Source: Hsuehochloa calcarea (taxonomy: Eukaryota; Streptophyta; Magnoliopsida; Poales; Poaceae). Taken from it: a stretch of 64,000 bases of DNA. Below the pieces are notes generated by a model. That model made no database searches, had not been told where the DNA came from, and saw only the letters and a list, made by a program, of their open reading frames with translations. Within the stretch, counting starts at the first letter, position 1, and each line of letters starts with the position of its first letter. The position numbers were made by a program, and so were the translations under genes. The stretch covers positions 16,799,763 through 16,863,762 of the forward strand of contig CM070601.1 in assembly GCA_036346395.1 (NCBI GenBank), read 5' to 3'. Shown one piece after another: positions 34,816 through 45,892 of the stretch.

Positions 34816-35567
34816 ATGTACGTGCCCACACCTTCTCCTCAACGCCGCCACCCACAAAACCTCCCCCTTCCTCTTCTCCTGCACCCTCTTCCGCCGCGCC
34901 CTCCACACACCTCCATCTCCCCTCTCACCACCGCGAGCTCGGTCTTGTGCCCATGCCTTTTCCTCCCCTACCGCTCATCTCACCTCTCACCACTGGGAGC
35001 TCGCCCTCACGCTCTTGCCTGTGTCTTTTCCTCGACGCTGCCCCACCACCGGGAGCTCGACCTCGCACCCGCGCATGTGCCTTTTCCTCGATGCTGTCCC
35101 CACCACCGTCGTCCGAGACCCTACCTATCACACGTGCTCTTGCGAGCTCTCCCTTCCCTCACGATTCCCCTTCATCATCGTCGTCCGCTCTTGCTTCCCT
35201 TCCCCTTCCCATCCCCCTCACTCCCGTGAGCTGACGTCTGTCGTCCATCCCCTTCCCATCCCCCTCACACCCAAGAGCTGCCACCCGCTGCACGCAGTCC
35301 TTCCCCTTCGCATCCCCTCATTCCCGCGAGCTCCCGCCACTGCGCCTTCCTCCCCTTCCTCGCGCCACCCAATTTCCTCCACCGTCGTAGTGCGCCAGTC
35401 CTCCGCCAAACACCCACATGGACTCCCCTTCGACGCCGACGCCCACATGTGCTCTCCTACTCCATGTACCATGCGCGCATCCTCCATCGTCACCGCCCAC
35501 TACCCTTCCCCTTCCTATTCCCCTGACACCCACTCACCTCCCCATCCGCCTCCCTCCGCTCCCTCCC
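34816..35567. other. C-rich, low-complexity stretch before the adenylate-kinase fragment
   Basis: Repeated motifs of the type CACCGGGAGCTCG and CCCTTCCCATCCCCCTCAC. A 348-codon frame crosses it (34547-35593) and reads as Pro/Ser/His-rich repeat; this is not evidence of a gene. It may be the promoter and leader side of the pseudogene that follows. Confidence 0.5.
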
Positions 35568-35590
35568 ATGGTCGTCATACAACGCCTCTT

Positions 35591-38492
35591 TGAATGATCT
35601 AGACTCGCCATTATGAGTTAATAGAGTATTTTGGTGATTAATGATAAATCTATTTGTGATACTAATATTTCTATTGTTATATCTAGTGTGTAGTCTCATT
35701 TGGATATAAAGGTGAAATTCAACGAGGTATGCATTCGATATCATATTTCTTATATATTGTTGGATTCCTCGCAGCCAAAATATAGGTTGAACCCCACCAT
35801 AAGTCTAACTTGAATATATGCATATGTTCCTATTTACATATTTGTGTATGCACACATTTAGGGGAGTTCACTCTATATTTTGTGGTTTTATTAGTATTGA
35901 TCCATATTCCGTTCTCCACATATATTTGAGATCTCTACTTTGAAACATATCCTTGAGTATATAAAACTTGTGTAGTTCATATATACTCATGTGTTCTCTC
36001 ATTTATCTACATTCAATTATGTGAAATTGAAGTGATTATCATCAATTACCAAATAGGGAAAGATTGAAGTATCTTGTCCCACTATTATGAGTTAATAGTA
36101 TGATGTGGCAATTAATGATAATCATATTGTGGAATTAACATTTTTCATGAGTTGGATGAATAGGTTATGTTCTAGGGTCATGAAGACTTAGGATAACATC
36201 ATGAGTTGATTGTCATCAAGTCAAGGTTCAAGTAAAGGATGCATCATATGTTGATGTGTATGAAGAGCTTGAAGAAAAAGAAAAATATCGTGTGTCGATG
36301 ATGATTCAAGAAGAGGAGATGATCATAGGTTGATCATCAAGTCTAGAGAAGACCCATCATGTATTGATGGAGGTCTAGTGAAGGATGCATTATGTGTTGA
36401 TGCATATCAAGACTCGGGATAAAGGATGTCATCATGAGTTGATGAGTATCGAGTCAAGATCCTAAAGTAAAAGAGATCATCATGTGTTGATGTTTATCAA
36501 AGTCAAGGACACGGACTTGAAGTGAAGATATGAGTCATCAAGTTTCAAGAACTTACTTAAGGCAAAGGTATGACTAGTTAGGGCTAAGGATGTGTTCCTA
36601 GTCTTTTATCGGTATTGGTGTTTGGTTGGAAGACCGGATTGTTAGTATAGGTTACCGTACTATTAAGAGGGGTCTTGACTAGAAGCATGAGTTAGTCATG
36701 TGTTGATAGCTTATTGTGTTTGCTCTAGCACATCTATGCATGGTGCTATTATTTGCGAATGTGTTTTGCAAATAGCCGATGGTCATGCATTTAATCTTTG
36801 TAGCATGAGACTATAATTTACAAATATGTTTTACAAATGGTTGAAATCCATGCACCTTAGCCTTGTGGCATGCTGCTATTATTTGCGAACATGTTTTGTA
36901 AATAGTTGATGCTCATGCATGATTCTTGTAGCATGTGACTTGAGTTTGCAAATGGTTTAAGTCCATATATCTTATTCCTTGTAGTGTGATTTTAAAAGTT
37001 GGCAAATGTGTTTTGCAACTTATTGAGAATATTACATTTTAACTCTTGTTTGAATCGCAAGTCAATTGGCAAATGTGTTTTGCAAATTGAGCTTTTCTCA
37101 GAAATATCGGTAGTTCTGACGTTAAGAAGGTGGAACTACTGCTATGCGGTAGTACCGGCGTGTTGAGAGCGGAACTACCGCAACCCGGATGGACCGAAAA
37201 TCCGGTGGTACGTTTTTTTCAAAGAGACACCTTTTTGAGTTTTATTGCTCTTTTGGAAGTGTGGTAGTACCGGAGTTGTTTGGGCGGAACTACCGCAAGT
37301 CGGCTGTACTGAAATCCTTGCGGTACGTTTTTTACAGAACGACGCATTTTTAGAGTTTTGGTTTGCTCTTTGAAAGTCGGTAGTACCGCTGTGCTTTGAG
37401 CGGAACTACCGCAGATCGGTAATTCCGAAAAACGAATGACGGTATGTTTTTTTCAGTAGGTGCCATGTGTTGGACCTAAGTGGAAGCGGTAGTACCGCCC
37501 TACAGAAATAAAACGACCGAAGATTGGAACTACCGCGTATTGGTTGGCGGTAGTACTACACTGCAGTTTTCAACGGCTAGTTTGTCATCTGATATAGCTG
37601 TTACTGTGCTTGTCGTGTAAGTGCGCTGGTACCGGCCATTGAACGGTGATAGTTCCGCTTGTGTTGATTTTTTTAGCATTTTGTTTCCAACGGCTAGTTT
37701 TTGTGTGTGGGCTATATATACCCACCTTGGCCCGTTGGGTGGCCCGTTGGGGAATGATCTTTGGCACCTCTATTCATTCCTTTGAGTAAAGAGCAAGCCC
37801 TATCATCTCTTATGTGCATGTGTTGCACTTAGTGAGCTTGGAGAGTAAACCCTAAGTGCATGTGTTGCCTTAGGTAGTGGATTGTGTATCCATTGAGCTT
37901 AGACACTTGATTAGTTCAAGTGAAAGTCGTAGACTTGTTACTCTTGGTGTTTGCCGACACCTAGACGGCGTGGAGGTGTCGTGGACCGGTGATCTTCTCA
38001 AGAAGCTTGAGAGAAGGCCCAGGTGTGATTGTGAGTGGTTTGGTGCTCACCATCTCCGGAGTGGAGGAAGAGCAACCCAAGTGGATCGATGTGTTGGTTC
38101 GTGTTGGAACCGGTCCAAGTAATTGGACTTACCTTGGAGGTGTTGTCTTAATTTGTGGAGCCGATCCAATTCGTTTGGGTTTACCTCAATGTGGATTAGA
38201 GGAGATCGGTAAGTCTCCGAATACCACGGCAAAACATCATCGTGTCTATTGTGGTTTGTTCTACCTTATGCAATTTACCTTCATAGAATTCAATTGCTTA
38301 CTTGTATTTGGTTAATTGCTTATATTCATTTGTATTCATATTGTTGGTGCACTTAGTCAAGCCTAGTTGATTTATGTTTTAATTGTGCAAAACTAAATTA
38401 TTATTAGCTTCCGCATTATAAATTGGTTTTAGCCAAACAAGTTTTTAAGACTGCCTATTCACCCCTCTGTAGTCAGCCTCCTCGATCTTACA
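35591..38492 (+). mobile_element. Solo LTR, Sirevirus-like family (copy B)
   Basis: Perfect 5 bp duplication CTCTT at 35586-35590 and 38493-38497. It starts TGAATGATCTAGAC and ends ATCTTACA, 2902 bp. It contains CATCATGTGTTGATG repeats (36180-36510), GCGAATGTGTTTTGCAAA repeats (36750-37085) and GCGGTAGTACCGC repeats (37105-37680), then a TATA box at 37712-37720. The 5' end sequence CATTATGAGTTAATAG recurs about 475 bp in (near 36085), so the LTR contains an internal duplication. It is the best-preserved copy in the window. Confidence 0.93.
37712..37720 (+). promoter_or_regulatory. TATA box of copy B LTR
   Basis: CTATATATA, followed by CCC, as in copy A. Confidence 0.55.
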
Positions 38493-38959
38493 CTCTTTCG
38501 CGCCACCGCCTCCGGTGGCGCAGCAGTGGCGGCCGTAAGGAGAAACATGACATCGTTGGTGCCAGAACAGATGCCTTCAGTGCCAACAGTGGTCTTACCG
38601 TTCACGGCAGTGGAGATGAGTTAGAAGCCGACGGAGAAGAGGAACATGTAGTGGGTGTTCTTGGGGTGCCCCGGCGTGGGTAAGGGGACCTACGCAAGCT
38701 ACCTCTCCCGCCTCCTTGGTGTGCCCGACATCACCATCGGCGACCTCATCTGCGACGAGCTCGCATCCTCTGGGCCCCTTTCTATGCAAGTCATCCACTC
38801 CTCTATCTCTTTGGAGTTCAGATCAGGCCATTCAACAGTTCGCTGATCTGGATTTGATTTTTGGTTCGAGCGGATCAGCCAACAACTTGAGTTTTTAATT
38901 GAGGATTCGGGGCTTATTTGGGCTCAAGAGTGTATATCACGAATCAGTAGAGAGGCGTC

Positions 38960-39640
38960 TAATTGTAGGTGTGGCCTTACTCCTTTGAGGAGGCGCTGGC
39001 AACAGGAGGAGGTAGCGGGGAGGGGAGGCGGTGGCACGGGGAGGTAGTGCTAGCAAAAGGAGGAGGTAGCGGGGAGGGGAGGCGGCGACACTGTAAGGTG
39101 GCATTGGGGATGGGAGAGGCACCCAGAGGGAAGTGAGATAGGAGGCGACGACACGGGGAGGTAGCGTCGGTGATAGGAGGAGGTAGCGGGAGGGAAGGCG
39201 ATGGTGCGGTATGGTGGCGTCGAGGATGGGAGAAGGCACCCAAAGGGAAGGGAGGAGAGGAGGCAGAGGTGTGGGAGGTAGCGTCGACAGCAAGAGGAGG
39301 TAGCACCGACGACAGGAGGAAGTAGCAGGGAGGGGAGGCGGCGCGGTATGGTGGCATCAGGGACGGGAGAAGGCACCTGAAGGGAAGGGAGGAGAGGAGG
39401 CGGCGGCGCGGGGAGGTAGCGTCAACGACAGGAGGTAGCACCAATGATAGGAGGAGGTAGCGGGGAAGGGAAGCGGCGGCGCGGTAAGGCAACGTCGAGG
39501 ACGGGAGAAGGCACCAGTGGAAGGGGAAGGGAGGCAGCGTCGCCGCCACTGCCTCCTCCCCTAGCCTCCCACCTCCTCGCTTACCACACGACACCGCCAC
39601 TGCCTCCTCCCTCGGCCTCCCACCTCATCGCTACGATGTG
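38960..39640. repeat. G-rich minisatellite-like region
   Basis: Units with GGAGGTAGCGGGGAGGGGAG, GCGGCGGCGCGG and GATGGGAGAAGGCACC recur about every 120-160 bp, with 4-5 imperfect copies. Open frames through it are repeat artefacts. Confidence 0.7.
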
Positions 39641-39843
39641 TCTGGCGAGGGCTGCAGAGGCTGATGTTCGTGAGAACCCAATCGTAGCCCTCTTCCTTGC
39701 TAACCGACAATGGCTGGAAATGGATGGCGCATCAGGGAGGAAAGTCGGTATCAACTTCAATTTCCAAAGTTAAACAATCTATGACCTCAAAATTTTAATT
39801 TTCGGGTAGTAGTAGTAGCCGGTTATGCAATAGGCGAAGTTAG
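39641..39843. other. Short stretch before the Gypsy LTR, nothing recognised
   Basis: A plus-strand frame of about 45 codons from 39635 (Met-Cys-Leu-Ala-Arg...) looks protein-like but I cannot name it. Confidence 0.3.
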
Positions 39844-40549
39844 TGTTAGTCGACGATCGAGTCTATGATCTTACGAAAATAAAAGAGGAAAATGACAAGG
39901 AGTTCTTAGGAGAGACTGGGACTACTCTTTATTGCAATGAACTGGCTATTAGAGGGGTGCTTTTGACAAAGCAGTGGACTAGCCCTAATTACACTTGGTG
40001 TATTGCTTGCTACTGCTCTAATTGTCTTCAGATCACTAGGTCTTGTCTGGATTCAGATGCAAATGTTGCATGTCAAATTCAAATATCTCATCTCCTTCTT
40101 GTAGTTTGTGTTCTCCTTTAAATAACTGATGAAGTGGTGGCAGTTACTCCTATTAGAGACATCCTATAGAAGTGTCGCGTCCGGTCGAAGAAGCAGTGAC
40201 AGTTAGAGAAATGTCATCTGATCAACGGTTGGTATCACAAGAGATAATAACTACATGTGGGTTATTGTCAGTGACTTAAATCCGAAAACGTCGTGTGGGT
40301 TGGAACAATTGAGACACATGTTTCATTCGTCACACAGAAGGGATGTACTTGGAACTAGGTCCAAATGCTAGTTCAAAGCTTCTACGAGCAGTCATCTGGT
40401 CATGCAATGGGTACAGGACCCTCTCCGATCAGGTTACCCATTGGGTGACCTCTAGGATTCTAACGACCATAATGGTCGTTAGCTATGAGATTCACGACCA
40501 CATAACCTATGTGGCTTTTAATTAATATTTAGGAATTTAATCCCGGTCA
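39844..40549 (-). repeat. 3' LTR of the Tat-lineage element
   Basis: Plus-strand edges TGTTAGTCGACG and AATCCCGGTCA, 706 bp. On the minus strand it is preceded by AAAGTTCGGGGGCTAGC, a typical purine-rich tract in front of a Tat 3' LTR. It aligns with 54447-54958 over its left part, including TTATTGCAATGAACTGGCTATTA. Confidence 0.8.
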
Positions 40550-40749
40550 GCTAGCCCCCGAACTTTAAGTGAATTTGTAATGTGAACTCTCCTCCAATGA
40601 AATCTTTATCGGGACAGCCCTCATTTACTGGGTTAAATACTGAGGTGGTATGTATTCACTTTAAAGTTGAGAAAATTGTCTGGGAAACCGAAGAGGTTTA
40701 TGCCCATTTGGCTTTAGGCAACTCCTTGTTGTAGTTAATGAAATGAGCC

Positions 40750-40757
40750 TATAAAAT
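40750..40757 (+). promoter_or_regulatory. TATA box of the antisense gene
   Basis: TATAAAAT, 120 bp before the ATG at 40870, with a C/T-rich leader between them, as in a normal plant core promoter. Confidence 0.6.
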
Positions 40758-40869
40758 CCGTTGAGTGCGCCGACTTAGGGCTTTTACGCTCTCAATTTTT
40801 CTTATCCCTTCATCTTTTCACCAATAACTCTCTTCAACTCCCTTTCATCTTCTCGCCCAAAATCCAACA

Positions 40870-43560
40870 ATGTCGAACTCAATCGTCAACTGACCTGTCT
40901 CGAATTTGAGCGCGAAGAAGCTGAAGAGCCTGAAAAGAGTGGAATGCTTCCCGACCGGAATTGATTCATTGGAGATCAGCGACCGAGGTGCATTATCCCA
41001 ACAGCGAAGAGGGTGAAATCTTTGTTTTCCTCGCATACATCGAGTGTGTATTCAGATTACATGCGCACTTGTTCCTCTCCAAACACCAAAGAGGATAGCC
41101 TCTGCTTCGCCGGCAAGGTGGCGTTCAAGAACACAAGATGGCGCTCCTCCGCGAAAAAGGAGGGAAGAGTGGGGAGTTGGATTAAAGCTATCCAACTCCT
41201 TAGTATCAGGGGATTGACTTCCTGACATTTGGTGAGAGATTTCTCCACGAGCAAGATGAGTCCTTCGAAACTCCGATCATATACCAATATGTGGTATGTT
41301 GGTCGTGACAACACAATCATAGATTCTTCAGATCATAAGTTCTAAAAATCCTGACTGGCTTTACTTGTTTTGGTTAATTATTTTGTAACCTTATAGTCTC
41401 TTTTCTCTTTTTACAGCCCTTTCCCCTGAAGAAACAAGAGAAATGATTAAGATGATTTGTGCTAGGGAGCCTAATGACATGACTAATGTCCCTTGGATAT
41501 TGGTAGTCTGTTCTCTAGCGAAGAGAACAAAGAGACTCCAGGTAAAAGATAAAAAAATTTCTTTCATCATTTATGTATTTTCCGATCAGTATGCCATAAC
41601 TTTACCTTAACGTATAGTCGGTCGGATTAGAGATCAACGAGCTCACAGGGAGTTCTGATCCAATCGACATTCTGACTACTTCCGCCCCAACGACCACTCA
41701 GGAGGGTGGCTCCTTGGAGGTAAGAAAAAGCATCAAAAAGGATTTTATATTTTAGATGAAGTATTCCATCGCCGAACTAACTTTGATGTATAATTAGGTG
41801 TGAGAAAAAGAAGGTCCACTGACCGAAGTTACCGTTGTCATGGATTCTAAAGTGATTGTGACCGACCAGGCGGCTGCTGCTGAAGCAACTGCCCTAGAGG
41901 TCGACGAAACCACAGTTTCCAACCAGATGGTCAGGGAACTTCTCTTCGACCAAGTGGTCAGGGAGATTTCTTCCGACCTGCGGTTAGAGGATGTGAGGGG
42001 TCTAACCAACCCTACCGGTTCGGAACCAGTGAAATTGGTTGAAAATAAGAGGAAGGCAAGCGCCCTGGACTTTGCTCCAGGGCGTTTCAAGATCAAAACC
42101 AAGAAAACCAGGTATGAAAAATAAAGAATGTTTATAAAGCCATACATTTAGTTTCTCCTGAATTCTGAAATCCTAACTTTCCTTTCTCTTGCTTTGTAGA
42201 TCTTCCCTGAATTCTGAAATCCTAACTTTTCTTTCTCCTGCTTTGTAGATCTTCTGGTGTTCCGGTTGTTTCCGACCAGAGCACCACTTGCGAGGAAACT
42301 CCCGAGGTAAGTGTAGTCGAGTCAGCCCCTGAGTGGGTAGGGGCTCCATCGCCCATCGCCCAGGATTCCTTGGCAGCTGCAACCCCGTCTAAGGGGACTG
42401 GAATTGAAGAAGAGCCCCAACAGGTTCTTCCCCCTGCTGGGATCGCTCGAGGGGAGATTTCTTTGTTATTAAAGAAGTCTCATCATCCTAGCGACTTCTC
42501 CAGTTTTCCTCTGATCTTCGATGATGAGAAGCTTAACGAGGTCTGTAGGAGGATATCAGACCGTCAATTAAAGACGAGTCCTAATACTATTTACTCCTAA
42601 TATGTAGACATGGCGGTCTAGGTTAGTATGTACGACCACTTGTATAGCCTTTTTCTTCAAGTTTAAAAAAACATAAAGAAAATGGCTATTTTTACAGCAT
42701 GTGGTGGAGAATATCGCTGTGGTTGGAGGACTGACCCATCGAATAACTTGCTTGTAAAAAGAGAATTCCGAGCTAAAAAGTAATTAATTTTTCTCAACCT
42801 CTTTGTTGGTTCCTCATTTTTTCTTAACTCTCCTCTTATCATGATTGACAGAATTGGAGGTATATAAGAAAGAGATTATGGCTAAAGAAGTCATAATAGC
42901 TAGGCTTGAATAACAATACCAAGCCAAGAACCGGTCGATCGAAGACTTGACGACTATGCACAAGGAAGCCATTAGGCTTACGGGAAGAAAATTCAAGGTA
43001 ACTAGTCGTAAACTTGACTAGTTTACTGTATGTTTTCATTATTTATATTTATCCTTGCTCTACTCATGCAGAGCAAACTCATAAGCTAAAACAAACAAAA
43101 AATGCTCTTGAGTTCGAGCAAGATAAGGAGAAAGAACTCGAGTGGAGCCTTGAAGAGAAGATTAAAGCTATCAACAAGATGCTTTTTGATATGGGATCGA
43201 GAGTATATTTACCCTTTTAAGAGATATAATGGAGAAGGCAAATTGCCTTGGTCGACAACTCAAGAGTCTCCAAAAGCTACTCATAATGATTCGGAGTAAC
43301 CATGCACAGACTACGAAGGATGCTGTTGCGAACAGAGTTAGCTTTGCCCTAGCAAAGCTTAAGGCATCCGACCCCTACATCAACCTTCGAGATATTGAAG
43401 CGGACTTCGAGTGCTCGGAGGAAGAAGCAGTCAAGATCTTCGAGGGAATCATGTTCTTCAGAAATAAGGTTGCTAAAGAGATGCAGGTCGGATCTCTGTC
43501 TCATAGTGACCAGTCTGGTGGTCCCGAGTGGTGGATTAATGTAATGGTAGAATTGTAAAT
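40870..43560 (+). pseudogene. Antisense spliced gene of the Tat-lineage element (gypsy-type transposon protein)
   Basis: On the strand opposite to gag-pol, blocks of coding sequence alternate with AT-rich introns: about 40870-41224, 41417-41541, 41620-41719, 41803-42124, 42250-42600 and 43050-43558, with GT donors such as CTCCAG/GTAAAA at 41542. The first block matches the arrangement of the putative gypsy-type transposon domain (Pfam Transposase_28): IKAIQLLSIRGLT and VRDF-like parts. The later blocks are acidic and coiled-coil-like (KLKASDPYINLRDIEADFECSEE). A TATA box lies at 40750-40757. Stops, one at codon 8, show decay. The function of this gene in Tat elements is unknown. Confidence 0.7.
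42157..42256 (+). repeat. 51 bp tandem duplication containing a splice acceptor
   Basis: CTGAATTCTGAAATCCTAAC...TTTGTAGATCTTC occurs twice in a row, so an intron 3' end (TTTGTAG) is doubled within the antisense gene. Confidence 0.8.
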
Positions 43561-44559
43561 GTAAAAACTTACCTTTTGTTATCGGTAAAGCTTATATTTA
43601 TCTTTTTAACTTATTTAGTACTCATATATTTCCTAGCCCCTGACTGCTTATGTAGTATAAGAACTTACTAAAGAAGCAGTAGACCAAGAAAAAGAGCAAA
43701 AATTACGACCATTGCACGAAGTATGTGCTGATTATGTGGTAAAATTGATCGTATTAATACTAGAAAATCAAATTGGTTGGAACCAGTGCATGACTTTGAC
43801 TAGTTTTAGATCTGTTTCCATAATCGTAATATAGTGAAATATATAGTATGGTCGGACGATATTATAAGACTTGCTTTGATGAGTAGAATTTATGCAAAGA
43901 TGTATGCAGAAAAGAACAATAAGTGTTCCTATTTATACATATTATCCATCTGGTTGTAAAGGTTGCTAAGAACTAAAGACATGATTGAGATTTTGCGAAA
44001 CGTATTCGTTCTCAAGTATGACTGGTAGCAAAGATTGTAAGAAAAAAGACCGTTGTTAGAAAAATCCTTCCAGTGGGCAAGACCATATGCAGAAAGGAGA
44101 AATTTCGACTAGGATTTTCCGTGTCTCGACCAGTAGCAAAACAAGAGAAGAACAGAATGTTGAAATGAAGAAAGTTAGACCTTGAATCCTTGAGCATGTA
44201 TGTAACCATTTATAATTGTCCGTGTGATGCTCCTGTTACTTATTTCCTTCTTTAAGAAAAGAGTGTGCGGTCACTCATGAGAAATATCGATGTGATGATC
44301 GTGATATGGACCTTTACGGCGTTTGACAACTATATCAGAGCCAAATAGTAAAGGTATCCTTAAGAAGGATGTCAAGAGTAATTAATCTTCTCCAATGATC
44401 GTAGACAACAATAGTATATGACCAAATAATGGATAATTAAAATATAAATAACAACACTCATCGGAAAGTAAAGAAATGATGCATCTTTATTGAAATTGAA
44501 ATAATAAAAAAAACTATACATAGAACTTACGCAGTTGATCTATATTCCAAGAGTTGGAT
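43561..44559. other. Spacer between integrase and antisense gene of the Tat-lineage element
   Basis: AT-rich, without a recognisable frame on either strand. It separates the two opposed transcription units. Confidence 0.45.
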
Positions 44560-45880
44560 ATAACATGCTCGTTTGACAGCTAGTCATACTGAACCTAGTC
44601 TGGTGACTTCGACCATAGTGTATGGACTTTCCCATTTTGGCAAAAGTTTCTTGCGATTTGCTTGGCTCTGAATTTTCTTGAGAACCAGATCACCTACAGC
44701 TAGGCTGCGTGGTTGCACCTTACGACTGTGGTACCATTTCATGACTTGTTGGTAGACTGCTGATCGTATTAGAGCTGGGTTTCATCATTCTTAAAGGAAA
44801 TTGATGTCGTCGAGTTTTCGTTCTTTCTGATCATTCTTATTAAAGTGATCAGTTCGAGCAGAGTCAAGTTTCAGTTCTGAAGAAAGTATGGCTTCAGCAC
44901 CGTAAACTAGAAAAATGGTGTTTCACCGGTCGCATGACTAGCCGTAGTTCGAATAGCCCATAATAGAGAGGGAAGTTCTTGAACCCAAGCTCATGATCGT
45001 TTGATTAGCTAGTCGAATACTCGACGTTTGACTCCTTGTATTATTACACCATTAGCCCCTCTCGACCACTCCGTTACTCTGCAGGTGAGCTACAAAAGCG
45101 AAATGTATATTGATACCTAGATCTTCGCAGAATTGCTAAAAATTCCCACTCGAGAACTGGGTACTGTTATCTGTGATTATACGATTGGGTATACCAAATT
45201 GTGTGATCACATTTTTCATCAGAAATTTATTGGCGGCTTAAGTTGTTACTTTAACAACCAACTCAACCTCTATCTATTTTATGAATATGTCAATCATGAC
45301 AAAAAGGAATTCGAAGCCCCAGGTGCTCTTGGGAAAGGTCCTAAAATATGTAATCCACAGGTTGTAGAAGGCCAAAAGTGGTATTGTTTGCAAGGCTTAT
45401 ACCGACTGATGTACTTGTCTACTATGAAATTAACATTGTAAGCACTTCGTCACAAGTTCTTTTGCATCATGGAGGCAGTTGGTCAGTAGTATCCTTGTCT
45501 GAAGGTTTTACCGACCAGAGTTATGTAGGAATGATGTGCTCTACAGACTCCTTCATGTATGTCGGATAGTAAGGTTATACCATCCTTTCGAGATATGCAT
45601 ATCATCAACACTCCTTGAGATCCCCGTTTGTAAATGGTACTTTTGATAAGAGTGTATGATTTGACTTTTCGAGTTGTACGATCGTCTTCTACATCATCTT
45701 CAAGAAGTATGCCATGTAGAAGATAATTGTAGATTGATATCATCTAATCACGATTGGGATCGATCTGTACGACCTCCAGTGGATTAGGCGTGTCTTCAGA
45801 ATGCTTGACCACCTAGGGTGTATCGAGTAGCTCGAAAAAAACTCCAGGCGGGACAGATGACCTTAATGAGGCCATCTGTG
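44560..45880 (-). pseudogene. Tat-lineage integrase
   Basis: The zinc-binding start is visible as DIHEGVCRAHH (about 45540-45575), followed by a degenerate CxxC region. Core motifs FVMIDIFIKWIEVE-like and GIPNRIITDNSTQF (about 45150-45330) are present with stops between them. Confidence 0.78.
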
Positions 45881-45892
45881 CGAACTGGTATG

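Larger units (their letters stand above)
35568..38790 (+). pseudogene. Adenylate kinase first exon, split by a solo LTR
   Basis: Without the LTR (35591-38492) and one TSD copy, the reading from ATG 35568 continues into a presequence-like stretch rich in Arg/Ala and then, at 38665-38787, into the nucleotide-binding start of an adenylate kinase: FLGCPGVGKGTYAS (P-loop) followed by LSRLLGVP and GDL.CDELASSGPLS. This is the exon 1 pattern of organellar adenylate kinases in plants. Two in-frame stops occur upstream of the P-loop, one of them a TAG just before WVFLGCPG. ATGCAA/GTCATC at about 38788 would be the exon end. Nothing from later exons was found before 39843, so this is a fragment. Confidence 0.75.

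Noticed and set aside
34547..35593. 348-codon frame, Pro/Ser/His-rich
   Set aside because: It covers tandem repeats and C-rich low-complexity DNA; there is no conserved motif, and overlapping frames are equally open.
38937..39600. Frames of 108-207 codons
   Set aside because: They arise from a G-rich minisatellite; repeated in several frames with no recognisable domain.
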